Below, in pieces: positions 16,069 to 23,637 of a stretch of 64,000 nucleotides of DNA. The stretch is from assembly GCA_038329865.1 (NCBI GenBank), contig JBBQNK010000009.1, positions 1 through 64,000 on the forward strand, in the 5' to 3' direction. Origin of the DNA: JANMES01 sp038329865. Its GTDB lineage: Bacteria; Planctomycetota; Phycisphaerae; Tepidisphaerales; Tepidisphaeraceae. The translations under genes and the position numbers were made by a program. Under the pieces are notes generated by a model. It was not told the origin of the DNA. It was given only the letters and a program-made list of their open reading frames with translations, and made no database searches. The first letter of the stretch is position 1. The number at the start of each line of letters is the position of its first letter.

Positions 16069-16854
16069 TCACCGCCACTGCCGAACCGCCCACACCACCA
16101 CCGCGATCAAAGCGATCGTCACGAGATGCATCACGATCATCATCCGCCAGTTGCGGTGGCTGAATTCGTCCCAGCGTTGGCCGAACTTCATCCCGCCGAA
16201 GAGGCGGCGGGCGCGGTCGGTGAATTTACGTTGGTCGTTGTCGGTCGGCGAATCGCTCTGGAACGCGAACGCGGGATAGGCGATGAAATAGTTCCCGGCG
16301 TCGAGCGTGCGAAGCAAATCATCGTACGCCACGCCCGCCCACGGCTGGGCGACGATTCTTTCCGCAAACTCGCGCGTGACGGCGTATGCATGCGCGGTGC
16401 AGCGATAGCGGATCGCCCGAACGGATGGCGATGCGGTGGACTTGGACGAAATCACGAAGCAGCCGAAGAAGAACGCCTTCCAATCATGATGGCTGCGAAG
16501 AAATTCGACCGAGCCGGCGAGCGTTTTCGGCTTGAAATGTCGAAAAATCACGTCGTCTTCAAACACCACGATCCGCCGCGCCCCCACGGCCAACCCGGCC
16601 CGCAGGCAAGCGAGGTGCGATTCGTAAATCCCCTGCTCGCTGCTGATCGGGTGCTTATCGGCAAGTAGAAAAGTCACGCGCGACCCAAGGCCGACGCGTG
16701 CGAACTCGGCTTCAACCACCTGCCGACGGTCCGGACGGCTCTCGAGCGAGATGCAGTAGAATCGATCGAAAAATCCCCACGCGTCGCCGAACGCGGATGC
16801 GGGATTCGCCGGCTCGATCCACTGGCTCGCCTCGGCATCGGGTGGTATGTTCAC
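16069..16854 (-). CDS. Glycosyltransferase family 25 protein with C-terminal membrane helix
   Basis: Starting from a GTG at 16854 preceded by AGGAGA it is about 261 residues; an ATG at 16905 would overlap the divergent gene by 59 bp. YCISLESRPDRRQVVEAEF is the typical family 25 N-terminus, and IYESHLACLRAGL and VVFEDDV (DxD-like acidic motif) follow. Family 25 enzymes add hexoses (usually galactose) to lipopolysaccharide or proteins. The last 25 residues (MIVMHLVTIALIAVVVWAV) form a membrane helix, an unusual C-terminal anchor. It could glycosylate a membrane-bound product of the neighbouring pathway or an envelope glycan. Confidence 0.82.
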   Translation of the reverse strand: MNIPPDAEASQWIEPANPASAFGDAWGFFDRFYCISLESRPDRRQVVEAEFARVGLGSRVTFLLADKHPISSEQGIYESHLACLRAGLAVGARRIVVFEDDVIFRHFKPKTLAGSVEFLRSHHDWKAFFFGCFVISSKSTASPSVRAIRYRCTAHAYAVTREFAERIVAQPWAGVAYDDLLRTLDAGNYFIAYPAFAFQSDSPTDNDQRKFTDRARRLFGGMKFGQRWDEFSHRNWRMMIVMHLVTIALIAVVVWAVRQWR

Positions 16855-17302
16855 GAATCTCCTAAGGCCAAGACGGAAATTACCTGTGAACGCGCTGGCA
16901 AACAAGATCGGCCGCCGATTATCGCGGTTCCACTACGTCCGCAGCGCGATCGACGACCGTGCCGACCTGTCCGCCTTCAAGGCCCGCCCGGATTGGCGGA
17001 TCTTCCTCGGCATGTTCCTGATTGCGTTCAGCTTCGCGATGTGCTGGCCGGTGATCAGCGTGCTGGGCGCGTGGTCGATCTACTACAAAAGGCCGTGGAT
17101 TTTCGGCATCGGCGCTCCGACGATCTACTTCCTCTCGCACCTCTGCTACCTGGCCGGCATGGCGCTGTGCGGGGCGAAGTATTCGATGATCGTTTTTCGG
17201 TGGCTGACGCGCGTGGGGGTGGAAAAATTGCTGGGCGCGAAGAGCCGGCCGATCGCACAGGCATCAACGGTGGCCACTGATGACCCGCCGGCGACCAGCT
17301 AA
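16847..17302 (+). CDS. Small integral membrane protein of unknown function
   Basis: 151 residues from the ATG at 16847 (GTG at 16886 is an alternative that would avoid overlap with the GT25 gene). Basic N-terminus, then DRADLSAFKARPDW, two or three membrane segments (about 54-75, 80-118) and a Ser/Thr-rich tail. I do not recognise the family. It is divergent from the GT25 gene with starts overlapping by a few bases, so the two probably share a very compact promoter region. Confidence 0.65.
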   Translation: MFTNLLRPRRKLPVNALANKIGRRLSRFHYVRSAIDDRADLSAFKARPDWRIFLGMFLIAFSFAMCWPVISVLGAWSIYYKRPWIFGIGAPTIYFLSHLCYLAGMALCGAKYSMIVFRWLTRVGVEKLLGAKSRPIAQASTVATDDPPATS

Positions 17303-17314
17303 CAACTGCGCCGA

Positions 17315-17602
17315 TTACTGATTCGTATAAACCTTATGCTTAGGCCGGCCGCGTAGAATCTCCGCCTTGCCCCACGCTACTGCTTTCTTGAAGGCGTCCG
17401 ACGCGAGAAACGCCTGGAAATCTTCGTGGCGAGTCCATTCGCTCAAAATCACGTAGCTGCCGGTACTGGCGACGTCTTCGTACATGTGGCTTTCGACGTG
17501 GCCGGGGAGGGTTTTGAGGAGTTCCAGCACGCCGAGGAATCCTTTTTCGAATTCTTCTTCTTTGCCGGGGATTACGTCGTAGTGCATGCCGATGGTTGTC
17601 AT
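17315..17602 (-). CDS. Antibiotic biosynthesis monooxygenase (ABM)-domain protein
   Basis: A 95-residue single-domain protein. YDVIPGKEEEFEKGF, LPGHVESHMYED and YVILSEWTRHEDFQAFLASDAFKKA are the conserved beta-alpha-beta pattern of the ABM dimeric ferredoxin-like fold, found in YgiN-type quinol monooxygenases and in haem-degrading enzymes. No haem ligand can be assigned. The sequence just upstream of the ATG (17600-17602) is a palindromic repeat, so no normal Shine-Dalgarno is visible; translation may depend on the pyrK transcript upstream. Confidence 0.8.
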   Translation of the reverse strand: MTTIGMHYDVIPGKEEEFEKGFLGVLELLKTLPGHVESHMYEDVASTGSYVILSEWTRHEDFQAFLASDAFKKAVAWGKAEILRGRPKHKVYTNQ

Positions 17603-17605
17603 GAG

Positions 17606-17679
17606 TAGGACTTAGGACGAAGGACTTAGGACTTAGGCAGGAATGAAACTCAGTCCTAAGTCCTTAGTCCTTAGTCCTA
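17606..17679. repeat. Palindromic repeat, 'AGGACTTAGGAC' family
   Basis: Left arm 17606-17637 and right arm 17655-17679 are built of AGGACTTAGG/CCTAAGTCCT tandem units in inverse orientation. It begins a few bases upstream of the ABM gene's ATG and ends just before the pyrK stop codon. Confidence 0.85.
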
Positions 17680-17682
17680 TTC

Positions 17683-18648
17683 TTACCACAACAGCTGCGT
17701 CGCGTAAAAGACCGGGCCGTCGGTGCAGGCCAGGCGATAGCACCAGTCGCTCCCTGGCAGCGGCGGCTGCTCGGGGTCGGGCTTCTTCACTTTGATGCAG
17801 CAGGACTGGCACGTGCCCATGCCGCAGGCCATGGCACGCTCGACGGCGATCTGGCAAGGAATGTTGCGGGCCAATGCGATGTCGGCGACGGCTTTCATCA
17901 TCGGCTCGGGGCCGCAGGTGTATATCACAGGGCTGAGTGCTGACGGTTGAGTGCTAAGCGAATCGAGGTAGCGAACGAGAGCCTGGGTGACGTATCCCTT
18001 CGTGCCGATGGAGCCGTCGTCGGTGGTTAGGAAAGTGGGAAGGCCGTGGCGGGCGAACTCGGCGATCGGGAATTTTTCGTCTTGCGTGATCGTCAGTGGG
18101 AGCAAGTCTTTAGAGAGGGCGCCGCAGAAAGCGATGGCGCTTTGCTTTTCCAGCTTGCTCGCGAGGTAGAGCATCGGCGGAATGCCGACTCCGCCGCCTA
18201 CGAGCAGCGCGGTTTGGTCGGGCTTCGGCAGCGTGAAGCGGTTGCCTAGCGGCCCTAGCACGTCGACGGTATCGCCGGGGGAGAGTTTGCTGAGCCAGTC
18301 GGTGCCCAGGCCGACGACGCGGTGGATGAGGTCGAGCTCTGTGCCTGCCGGCGTATCGCGTCGGCCCGCCAAAGAGAACGGGCGGCGTAGCGTGGCTTGC
18401 GCCGCGAGCAGATCGGGATCCGAAAGCGTGAGTCGCTCGCCCGGCTGCCAATCGTGCTCGATCGCTTCATCCAGCATCGGCTGGCGACACGAAACCTGCA
18501 CGAATTGCCCCGGCTCAGTCGCGGGGAAATGCTCGACGGCCAACACCAGCCGGTAATGCTCGCGGCACAACGGCGTGTTGGCGATCACGCGGGCGGAAAA
18601 CTGGTCGCGGTGAAGAGAAGGATCGGCAGAAGAAACGAGTTCGGTCAT
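17683..18648 (-). CDS. pyrK: Dihydroorotate dehydrogenase electron transfer subunit
   Basis: The FAD/2Fe-2S subunit that passes electrons from class 1B dihydroorotate dehydrogenase (PyrD) to NAD in pyrimidine synthesis. From the ATG at 18648 it is 321 residues. FAD-binding LRRPFSLAGR, the NAD-binding LVGGGVGIPPMLYLAS, and the C-terminal cluster ACGMGTCQSCCIKVK...YRLACTDGPVF supply the four 2Fe-2S cysteines. It is longer than typical PyrK (about 260) at the N-terminus and in loops. pyrD is not in the window. A TACAAT box lies about 10 bp before the ATG; a small-RNA-like unit lies 210 bp further upstream. Confidence 0.9.
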   Translation of the reverse strand: MTELVSSADPSLHRDQFSARVIANTPLCREHYRLVLAVEHFPATEPGQFVQVSCRQPMLDEAIEHDWQPGERLTLSDPDLLAAQATLRRPFSLAGRRDTPAGTELDLIHRVVGLGTDWLSKLSPGDTVDVLGPLGNRFTLPKPDQTALLVGGGVGIPPMLYLASKLEKQSAIAFCGALSKDLLPLTITQDEKFPIAEFARHGLPTFLTTDDGSIGTKGYVTQALVRYLDSLSTQPSALSPVIYTCGPEPMMKAVADIALARNIPCQIAVERAMACGMGTCQSCCIKVKKPDPEQPPLPGSDWCYRLACTDGPVFYATQLLW

Positions 18649-18859
18649 GTCGCGGCGGATTGTAGCATCGACGCGGCACGTGGATAGGCAACGAGGCAAC
18701 TACGACGCACAACATTGATACAGTTAAGATACAGCGGCGAAACCGCAAGCGGATTAGCGACTACAAGAACCGATCGGATCTCGCTTGCGCCTTCGCGGTG
18801 GAACGAAAACTCAACACACCCACCTTACATAAGCTCAAGAATGGTCGTGGGATGTGAAC

Positions 18860-18903
18860 AAAAAAAAACTTCCGGAGGGGTGGCTCCAATCCACCTCCGG
18901 AAG
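18860..18903 (-). terminator. Intrinsic terminator of the predicted small RNA
   Basis: CTTCCGGAGG (18869-18878) pairs with CCTCCGGAAG (18894-18903), with inner TGG/CCA pairing. On the minus strand the stem is followed directly by a run of nine T (18868-18860). This is the clearest Rho-independent terminator in the window. Confidence 0.88.
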
Positions 18904-18962
18904 TGCGCCACGGCAGTAAAGCCGCTTCTTTTTTGCTCAGCGAAACGGGTTCCGCAAAAGCT
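18860..18962 (-). ncRNA. Predicted small RNA (about 100 nt) upstream of pyrK
   Basis: On the minus strand a near-consensus promoter (see 18969-18997) is followed by about 100 nt that fold into three hairpins: GCGGAA/UUUCGC with a CCCG loop, GCGGC/GCCGU with a 6-nt loop, and a strong terminator. An A-rich single-stranded stretch separates the first two. No open frame fits between. It does not match the SRP RNA or 6S RNA patterns I know. It may be a free trans-acting RNA, or a leader/attenuator of pyrK, whose start is 210 bp downstream on the same strand. Confidence 0.6.
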
Positions 18963-18968
18963 TTTCGG

Positions 18969-18997
18969 ACTATACCTTTGCCAAAATCCAGTGTCAA
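18969..18997 (-). promoter_or_regulatory. Sigma-70-type promoter for the small RNA
   Basis: On the minus strand TTGACA (18997-18992) and TATAGT (18974-18969) are separated by exactly 17 bp; the predicted start is near 18962. It is the best match to the housekeeping consensus that I saw in the window. Confidence 0.75.
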
Positions 18998-19184
18998 TCA
19001 ACGAATGGCTCCGGAATCGAATAAATAAATATCGCATAACGCACTGATATCAATACACTTATAATTTATACGCCGAACCATTTTTTGGCGCGGCATTTGC
19101 GTTAGGATGGCGGGCCAAGCTTCATGGATTCTCCCGGCTGTTGAGCTCGGTAAACCGACCCGCGTTTTCACATTAAGATCGACG

Positions 19185-19601
19185 ATGAAACACATCGATG
19201 CCGCCATCGCCATTCTCACCCGGGCGGGCAAAATTCTCATCTGCCAGCGCAAAGAGAACGACACCTACGGCGGGTACTGGGAATTCCCGGGCGGCAAGCG
19301 CGAAAAAGGGGAGTCACTCGAGCAGGCGCTCGCCCGGGAACTGAGTGAAGAACTCGCCATCACCGCCCTGCCGCTACACGCGTTCACGCCGGTGGTGCAC
19401 GATTACAAAACCGCCATCGTCACACTGCACCCGTTCCTGTGTCATTTTGAAACCGGCGAGCCGCAGCTGATCGAATGCCAGGCCGTCGCGTGGGTCGAGC
19501 CGGCGGAGCTACGGAATTACAAATTCCCGCCGGCGAATGAATCGCTGATCGAAGAAGTGATCTCGCACCTGTCGCAACGTGCAGTGCCGCGGAGTGAGTA
19601 G
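19185..19601 (+). CDS. MutT-type Nudix hydrolase
   Basis: 138 residues from the ATG at 19185 (a longer frame from 19107 has no family support). The Nudix box is complete: GGKREKGESLEQALARELSEEL (Gly-x5-Glu-x7-Arg-Glu-Leu-x-Glu-Glu). KILICQRKENDTYGGYWEFPGG before it and PLHAFTPVVHDY after it fit the 8-oxo-dGTP diphosphatase (MutT) branch, which cleans oxidised guanine nucleotides. Some members also hydrolyse other substrates. Monocistronic between the small RNA region and a palindromic repeat. Confidence 0.88.
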   Translation: MKHIDAAIAILTRAGKILICQRKENDTYGGYWEFPGGKREKGESLEQALARELSEELAITALPLHAFTPVVHDYKTAIVTLHPFLCHFETGEPQLIECQAVAWVEPAELRNYKFPPANESLIEEVISHLSQRAVPRSE

Positions 19602-19668
19602 GATTCTCTCGCGAATCAATTCCTGAAAGCCATGCCAATGAGGTGTTTCAACGGTCCGATCGACTCGT

Positions 19669-19748
19669 CTCGTCATCCAGGGGTACTCCGAAGGACTTGC
19701 TTCCATCGGGGGTCAGCCAGATCCTTCGGAGTACCTCAGGATGACGAG
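19669..19748. repeat. Palindromic repeat, 'GAGGTACTCCGAAGGATCT' family
   Basis: Arms CTCGTCATCC...GGTACTCCGAAGGA (from 19669) and ATCCTTCGGAGTACC...GATGACGAG (to 19748), with some decay in the left arm. Followed closely by the next repeat at 19791. Confidence 0.85.
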
Positions 19749-19790
19749 AGTAGCCTCGGCGATCGCTACGGTAGAAGTTGCAACGCTTGA

Positions 19791-19857
19791 GTGGCACGGG
19801 CGGCTCGCCCGTGTCTTTACTTTCCGAAGAAGAAATGGGCGGGCCGCCGGTGCCACT
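19791..19857. repeat. Palindromic repeat, 'GTGGCACGGGCGGCTCGCCC' family
   Basis: A GTGGCACGGGCGGCTCGCCC left unit and GGGCGGGCCGCCGGTGCCAC right unit, each internally palindromic, around a 24-nt centre. Family copies are at 21037-21103 and 50451-50518. It ends just before the stop of the vWA gene. Confidence 0.85.
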
Positions 19858-19878
19858 TCAAAATGCACCGCGGCGAGC

Positions 19879-21003
19879 CTATCGCCGCCGCGCCGCCTGT
19901 TCGGTGATCACCTTGCTCACCTCTTCGTCGAACGCTTCCTTCTTCCCTGCGGCGGCGAGCTTCTTTTTCTCGTCGATGATGTACGCGTCGCGCTTATTCG
20001 TCAGCTCGTCGATCTTGGTCTGAAGTTCCTTTCGCTCGGCGGTCAGTTCTTCGATCCTCGCCTTGCGCTGCTCGGGCGTGAGCTTGCGGAGATCTTCCGG
20101 CAGCTGCTCGTCTTTCAAATCTTCGAGCTTGACGGTCTTGGCATTCAGCGCGTCGATTAATTCGCCCTCGCCTTGAACGGCCTTGCCGCTGGAAGCGTTG
20201 AATTTCAATCGGTCCGCTGCCACCGATGCCGGAGCTGCTTCAGAGGCGGCCTGCTTCGAAAAAAGCGCGCCGGAGTGCCCGGCCGTCCATCGCTCACCTC
20301 CCACGCCATAGCTAACCAGCGTATGCCCGACCTTCTTATTCAGCTCCGCCAACTCCGCGTCCATCGGCGTGGCGATGGCGACCATGTCGCCCGTCTGGCC
20401 GAGCTGCACGAACGAACCTTCCGAAAGCTTCGCGATCTCCTGCCACACCGGCGTGGTGGAGACGATCGATCCGCACTGCACCGTGTTGATGATGATGTCT
20501 TTCGCGACGGCCTTCTTGCAGATCTCCGGGTATTTCACGTCGTCCTTGTAATCCATATGCGGCGGCGCGTCGCCGACGAGGAAAATCACCTTGAGCGTGT
20601 TCTTGTCCTTGCTCCAGGCGATTTTTTCGACGGCCTCGTCCAGCGCCTGATTTACCGACTCCGGCTCATCGCCCCCGCCGTCAGCGCTAAAGCCGTGGAG
20701 GTTTTTCGAGACCATGTCGATGTCGTCGGTCAGATCGAACACGCTGGTGACGTATTTGTCGCCCTTGTCGCGGTAGGCGATCAGGCCGAGCTTGATGCTC
20801 TTGGGTTTGGGCTTGGAGGCGATGATCTCATTGGCGATCACCCAGATTTTGGTCTTGGCCCCTTCGATCAGCCCGCCCATCGAGCCGGTCGAATCGAGCA
20901 CGAAGCAGACTTCCACGCTCTGCCCAACCGGCGCTTCGGCCGCGAGCAGTGGCTGGCAAAGGCCGAGGATGATCGCGGAACTGATGAGGAGTTTACGGAA
21001 CAT
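19879..21003 (-). CDS. Secreted von Willebrand factor type A domain protein
   Basis: 374 residues. Signal peptide LLISSAIILGLCQPLLAAEA (cleavage near residue 22). The vWA domain starts at VEVCFVLDSTGSMGGLIEGAK, with the metal-ion (MIDAS) DxSxS-type motif DSTGS; GLIAYRDKGD carries later MIDAS parts. A glutamate/lysine-rich coiled-coil tail (about 300-365) follows. An AGGAGA Shine-Dalgarno precedes the ATG. Role: likely protein or ligand binding at the cell surface or in the periplasm. It follows the VIT/vWA gene on the same strand with a palindrome between; the two may act together. Confidence 0.88.
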   Translation of the reverse strand: MFRKLLISSAIILGLCQPLLAAEAPVGQSVEVCFVLDSTGSMGGLIEGAKTKIWVIANEIIASKPKPKSIKLGLIAYRDKGDKYVTSVFDLTDDIDMVSKNLHGFSADGGGDEPESVNQALDEAVEKIAWSKDKNTLKVIFLVGDAPPHMDYKDDVKYPEICKKAVAKDIIINTVQCGSIVSTTPVWQEIAKLSEGSFVQLGQTGDMVAIATPMDAELAELNKKVGHTLVSYGVGGERWTAGHSGALFSKQAASEAAPASVAADRLKFNASSGKAVQGEGELIDALNAKTVKLEDLKDEQLPEDLRKLTPEQRKARIEELTAERKELQTKIDELTNKRDAYIIDEKKKLAAAGKKEAFDEEVSKVITEQAARRR

Positions 21004-21036
21004 TTCGAGTCTCCTTTAAATGTGACTTTGCCTGAA

Positions 21037-21103
21037 GTGGCATGGGCGGCTCGCCCATGGCCTTCGATGCAAGGCCAAGACACGGGCGGGCCGCCCGTGC
21101 CAC
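21037..21103. repeat. Palindromic repeat, 'GTGGCACGGGCGGCTCGCCC' family
   Basis: GTGGCATGGGCGGCTCGCCC (from 21037) and the complementary unit ending GTGCCAC at 21103. It occupies the gap between the two vWA genes. Confidence 0.88.
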
Positions 21104-21111
21104 GAAAAATT

Positions 21112-23469
21112 TTACCGAACTGAAATCAACGTGTCGTCGATCACAACATCCACCTGATCGCCGAGCGACAGCCACGCCGACGCTTCGGGATGACGAGTCA
21201 GCAGCGCGAAATAGTCGTCGCTGTTGAACTTGATCGTCTGCTGCTTCAACTTCGGCGAGGATTGGGCGTTGGCGTCGGTCCAGATAGTTCCATTCTGATA
21301 AAACGCCCGGCCCTTCACTATTCGCGCCTGCTGGGCGTAGTTTTGAGCGACTTTGTACCCCGCCACCGGCTGAGTCGCCGGTGCGGCTGATGGGCGAAAC
21401 GCCCCGCCGATGCCGAAGCCGGCGCCGCCGGAGTCTTTGCTCATGCCTAGCGACTGCTGCGCGGCCTGCTCGTTCATGCCGTCCTTGAGTGAGTTGGTCG
21501 CTAACGAATTTTGGACCGCGCGATCGCCGGATTTTTCCAGCCGATCGGACCCGTTGCGGGCCGAGTCGTACATCGCCTTGGCTTCGGAACTCGCGCGGTT
21601 GTCGTCGCGGAACTCGCGCATCGTCTGCGAGGCGATCGGCACGTTGCGGCGTTGCTCGTCCTCGAGAATCAGGTACGACGTGTAGGGCGTGACAATGCCG
21701 TGCTGACGGGCCAGGCGGACGATTTCGTCCTTCAGCTCCGCCGATTCGCCGTGCATGCGGATTTCATCCAGCAGCCAGCCGACGCGACGCGTCGCCCACA
21801 TGCGCGGGATGAAGCCGAATTTCACGTCTTCCTTACCGAACGTGGCGTCGCTGGTGAATTCCTGCTTCTTGCCGTTCAGCATCCCGCTGATTTTCACCGC
21901 CGTCGGTCCCGACCCGTGGTAGCGGCCGAAAATCGTGAGCGTGTCGCCCTTGAACAGGTCCGGCAGATCGTGCGGATACTGCTGGCTGACTTTCACATCG
22001 CCCGTGAAGTTCACGGCCAAGCCGGAGAGGACCGGCTCTTTGATTTTCGTATAGAAGTTGCTGACTTTCACTTCGATGTCTTCCGTCGGCAGCACGTACT
22101 GGCTGGCGGCGTGGGTTTTATCAGCGATGCGGTCAAGCAGGTGCGTGTTGATGTCACTGCCGATGCCGAACGGGAAGATCCTCACGGGCACGGGTGTTTG
22201 CGTGCTGAGGTCGACCAGCTTGTCCTCGTTGGTCTCGCCGATGGTCGGTTGTCCGTCGGTGAGAAAGATGATGACGCTGGGCCGCAGGCGGTTTCGTTCG
22301 CCTTCCGCCTGTTGATCCTCCGTCAGCGTGCCGGGCTTGACGTCGGCATGCATCTTGTTGCTGAACAGCGACGACGCCATTCTCAGTGCGTCCTGGATCG
22401 CCGTTCCACCGATAGGTTTGAGCGCATCGACGAAGCCGCGGGCCTTCTCAACATTCTCTTTGCTCGCCGGTTGCATGCCATTGAACAGTTGCTCGGCCTC
22501 GGTCGCGAATCGTACGATCTCAAACCGATCGTCGTCGTTCAAATTCGCCAGGCAGAACTTCAGCGCCTTCTTCGCCTGCTCCAGCTTCGGCCCGGCCATG
22601 CTGCCGCTGGTGTCGATGACGAAGCAGATATCCTTCGGCTGGACGGCCTTGGCATCCACGTCCATTCCCGGCGAGGCCATGAGCAGGAAATAGCCGTCGT
22701 CGGTGCCGGTCTGCCAGGTGAGCAGATTCAGGCTGACGGGGTCTTTGTCCTGCGACCAGATGAGCTTGAAATCCGTGTCCGGCCGAACGTTGCGGTCTTC
22801 AAAGCCGACGACCGCGCGCTGATTGCCGTCGCGCTTGATCTCGACATTGTGGCTTGGGCAGTAAACGTTCTTGATCGGCGTGCTGGTCTTCAGCTCAATC
22901 TTGACCGAAACGTCATGCAGCGGCTTGGACGAGAACTTTTCGGTATTGAGCGGGTAGACGTATTCGCTCAGCCCGCTGTCGGCCTTGAGCAGCTGCGTGT
23001 ACTGCAGCTTGATGTGCTTACGGGCGTTCGGCTCGATCGGAAAGATGCGAACCTTGAACGCCCCGCGGCCGTTGTATTCGAGCAAGGCCGGGTCCTTCTG
23101 CCGGCGGACGATGTCTTCATAAATCGCCCGCGCCTTGTCGGCCGGGAGCAGTTCCGCCTCGACGGACTTGCCGTCGATGTCCATCGCGAATTTGTCGATC
23201 GTCGCCCCTTCAGGGATCGGGAAGAGATAAGTCCCTTCCAGCCGCTGGCCGTTGGGGTTGTAGAACTCCTGATCGACCGACGTGACAGCCACTGACTGAT
23301 CGATCGCCACCGTCACATGGTGGTAAACCACCTCCAGCGGCGCGAAGCTGAAATGCCCCGGCACGGTCACCGGCGGGTCATGAATAATGATCAACCCGTC
23401 GGCCCGCACGATCGGGCTTAACAGCAGAAGAAAAAACAACGCCGCGCAGGCCGAAGTGAAACTTCGCAT
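21112..23469 (-). CDS. Secreted VIT and vWA domain protein (inter-alpha-trypsin-inhibitor heavy-chain-like)
   Basis: 785 residues from the ATG at 23469 (the longest frame starts earlier at 23625 with no family support). Signal peptide LFFLLLLSPIVRADG. The VIT domain is at about 40-170 (LEGTYLFPIPEGATIDKFAM), then vWA with MIDAS DTSGSMAG (about 275-282) and a later TDGQPTIG. The C-terminal third is less conserved and Gly/Ala-rich around 660-700. Similar VIT-vWA proteins are surface or periplasmic and often sortase- or peptidase-associated. It heads a two-gene set with the smaller vWA gene. Confidence 0.92.
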   Translation of the reverse strand: MRSFTSACAALFFLLLLSPIVRADGLIIIHDPPVTVPGHFSFAPLEVVYHHVTVAIDQSVAVTSVDQEFYNPNGQRLEGTYLFPIPEGATIDKFAMDIDGKSVEAELLPADKARAIYEDIVRRQKDPALLEYNGRGAFKVRIFPIEPNARKHIKLQYTQLLKADSGLSEYVYPLNTEKFSSKPLHDVSVKIELKTSTPIKNVYCPSHNVEIKRDGNQRAVVGFEDRNVRPDTDFKLIWSQDKDPVSLNLLTWQTGTDDGYFLLMASPGMDVDAKAVQPKDICFVIDTSGSMAGPKLEQAKKALKFCLANLNDDDRFEIVRFATEAEQLFNGMQPASKENVEKARGFVDALKPIGGTAIQDALRMASSLFSNKMHADVKPGTLTEDQQAEGERNRLRPSVIIFLTDGQPTIGETNEDKLVDLSTQTPVPVRIFPFGIGSDINTHLLDRIADKTHAASQYVLPTEDIEVKVSNFYTKIKEPVLSGLAVNFTGDVKVSQQYPHDLPDLFKGDTLTIFGRYHGSGPTAVKISGMLNGKKQEFTSDATFGKEDVKFGFIPRMWATRRVGWLLDEIRMHGESAELKDEIVRLARQHGIVTPYTSYLILEDEQRRNVPIASQTMREFRDDNRASSEAKAMYDSARNGSDRLEKSGDRAVQNSLATNSLKDGMNEQAAQQSLGMSKDSGGAGFGIGGAFRPSAAPATQPVAGYKVAQNYAQQARIVKGRAFYQNGTIWTDANAQSSPKLKQQTIKFNSDDYFALLTRHPEASAWLSLGDQVDVVIDDTLISVR

Positions 23470-23637
23470 GGTGCAGTCTCCAATACTTAATGTGGGTTGG
23501 ACGATCCGCAACGCAAAGAGTTCCATGCGGGCGACAGGTTTTGTGGATAAAAGCGAGCAGACGCCGACGGCCGATCGGCCCGGCGGTGGGCAATCAAGTG
23601 CTTGAACCGGCGATTCCCCGCACAAGATCTGCCGTTT

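Noticed and set aside
18860..18962. Small SRP RNA or 6S RNA
   Set aside because: The conserved apical GGAAG/GCAGC type loop of SRP RNA and the 180-nt double-bulge of 6S RNA are missing.
21511..23295. Long plus-strand frame over the VIT/vWA gene
   Set aside because: Antisense shadow with biased composition; no motif.
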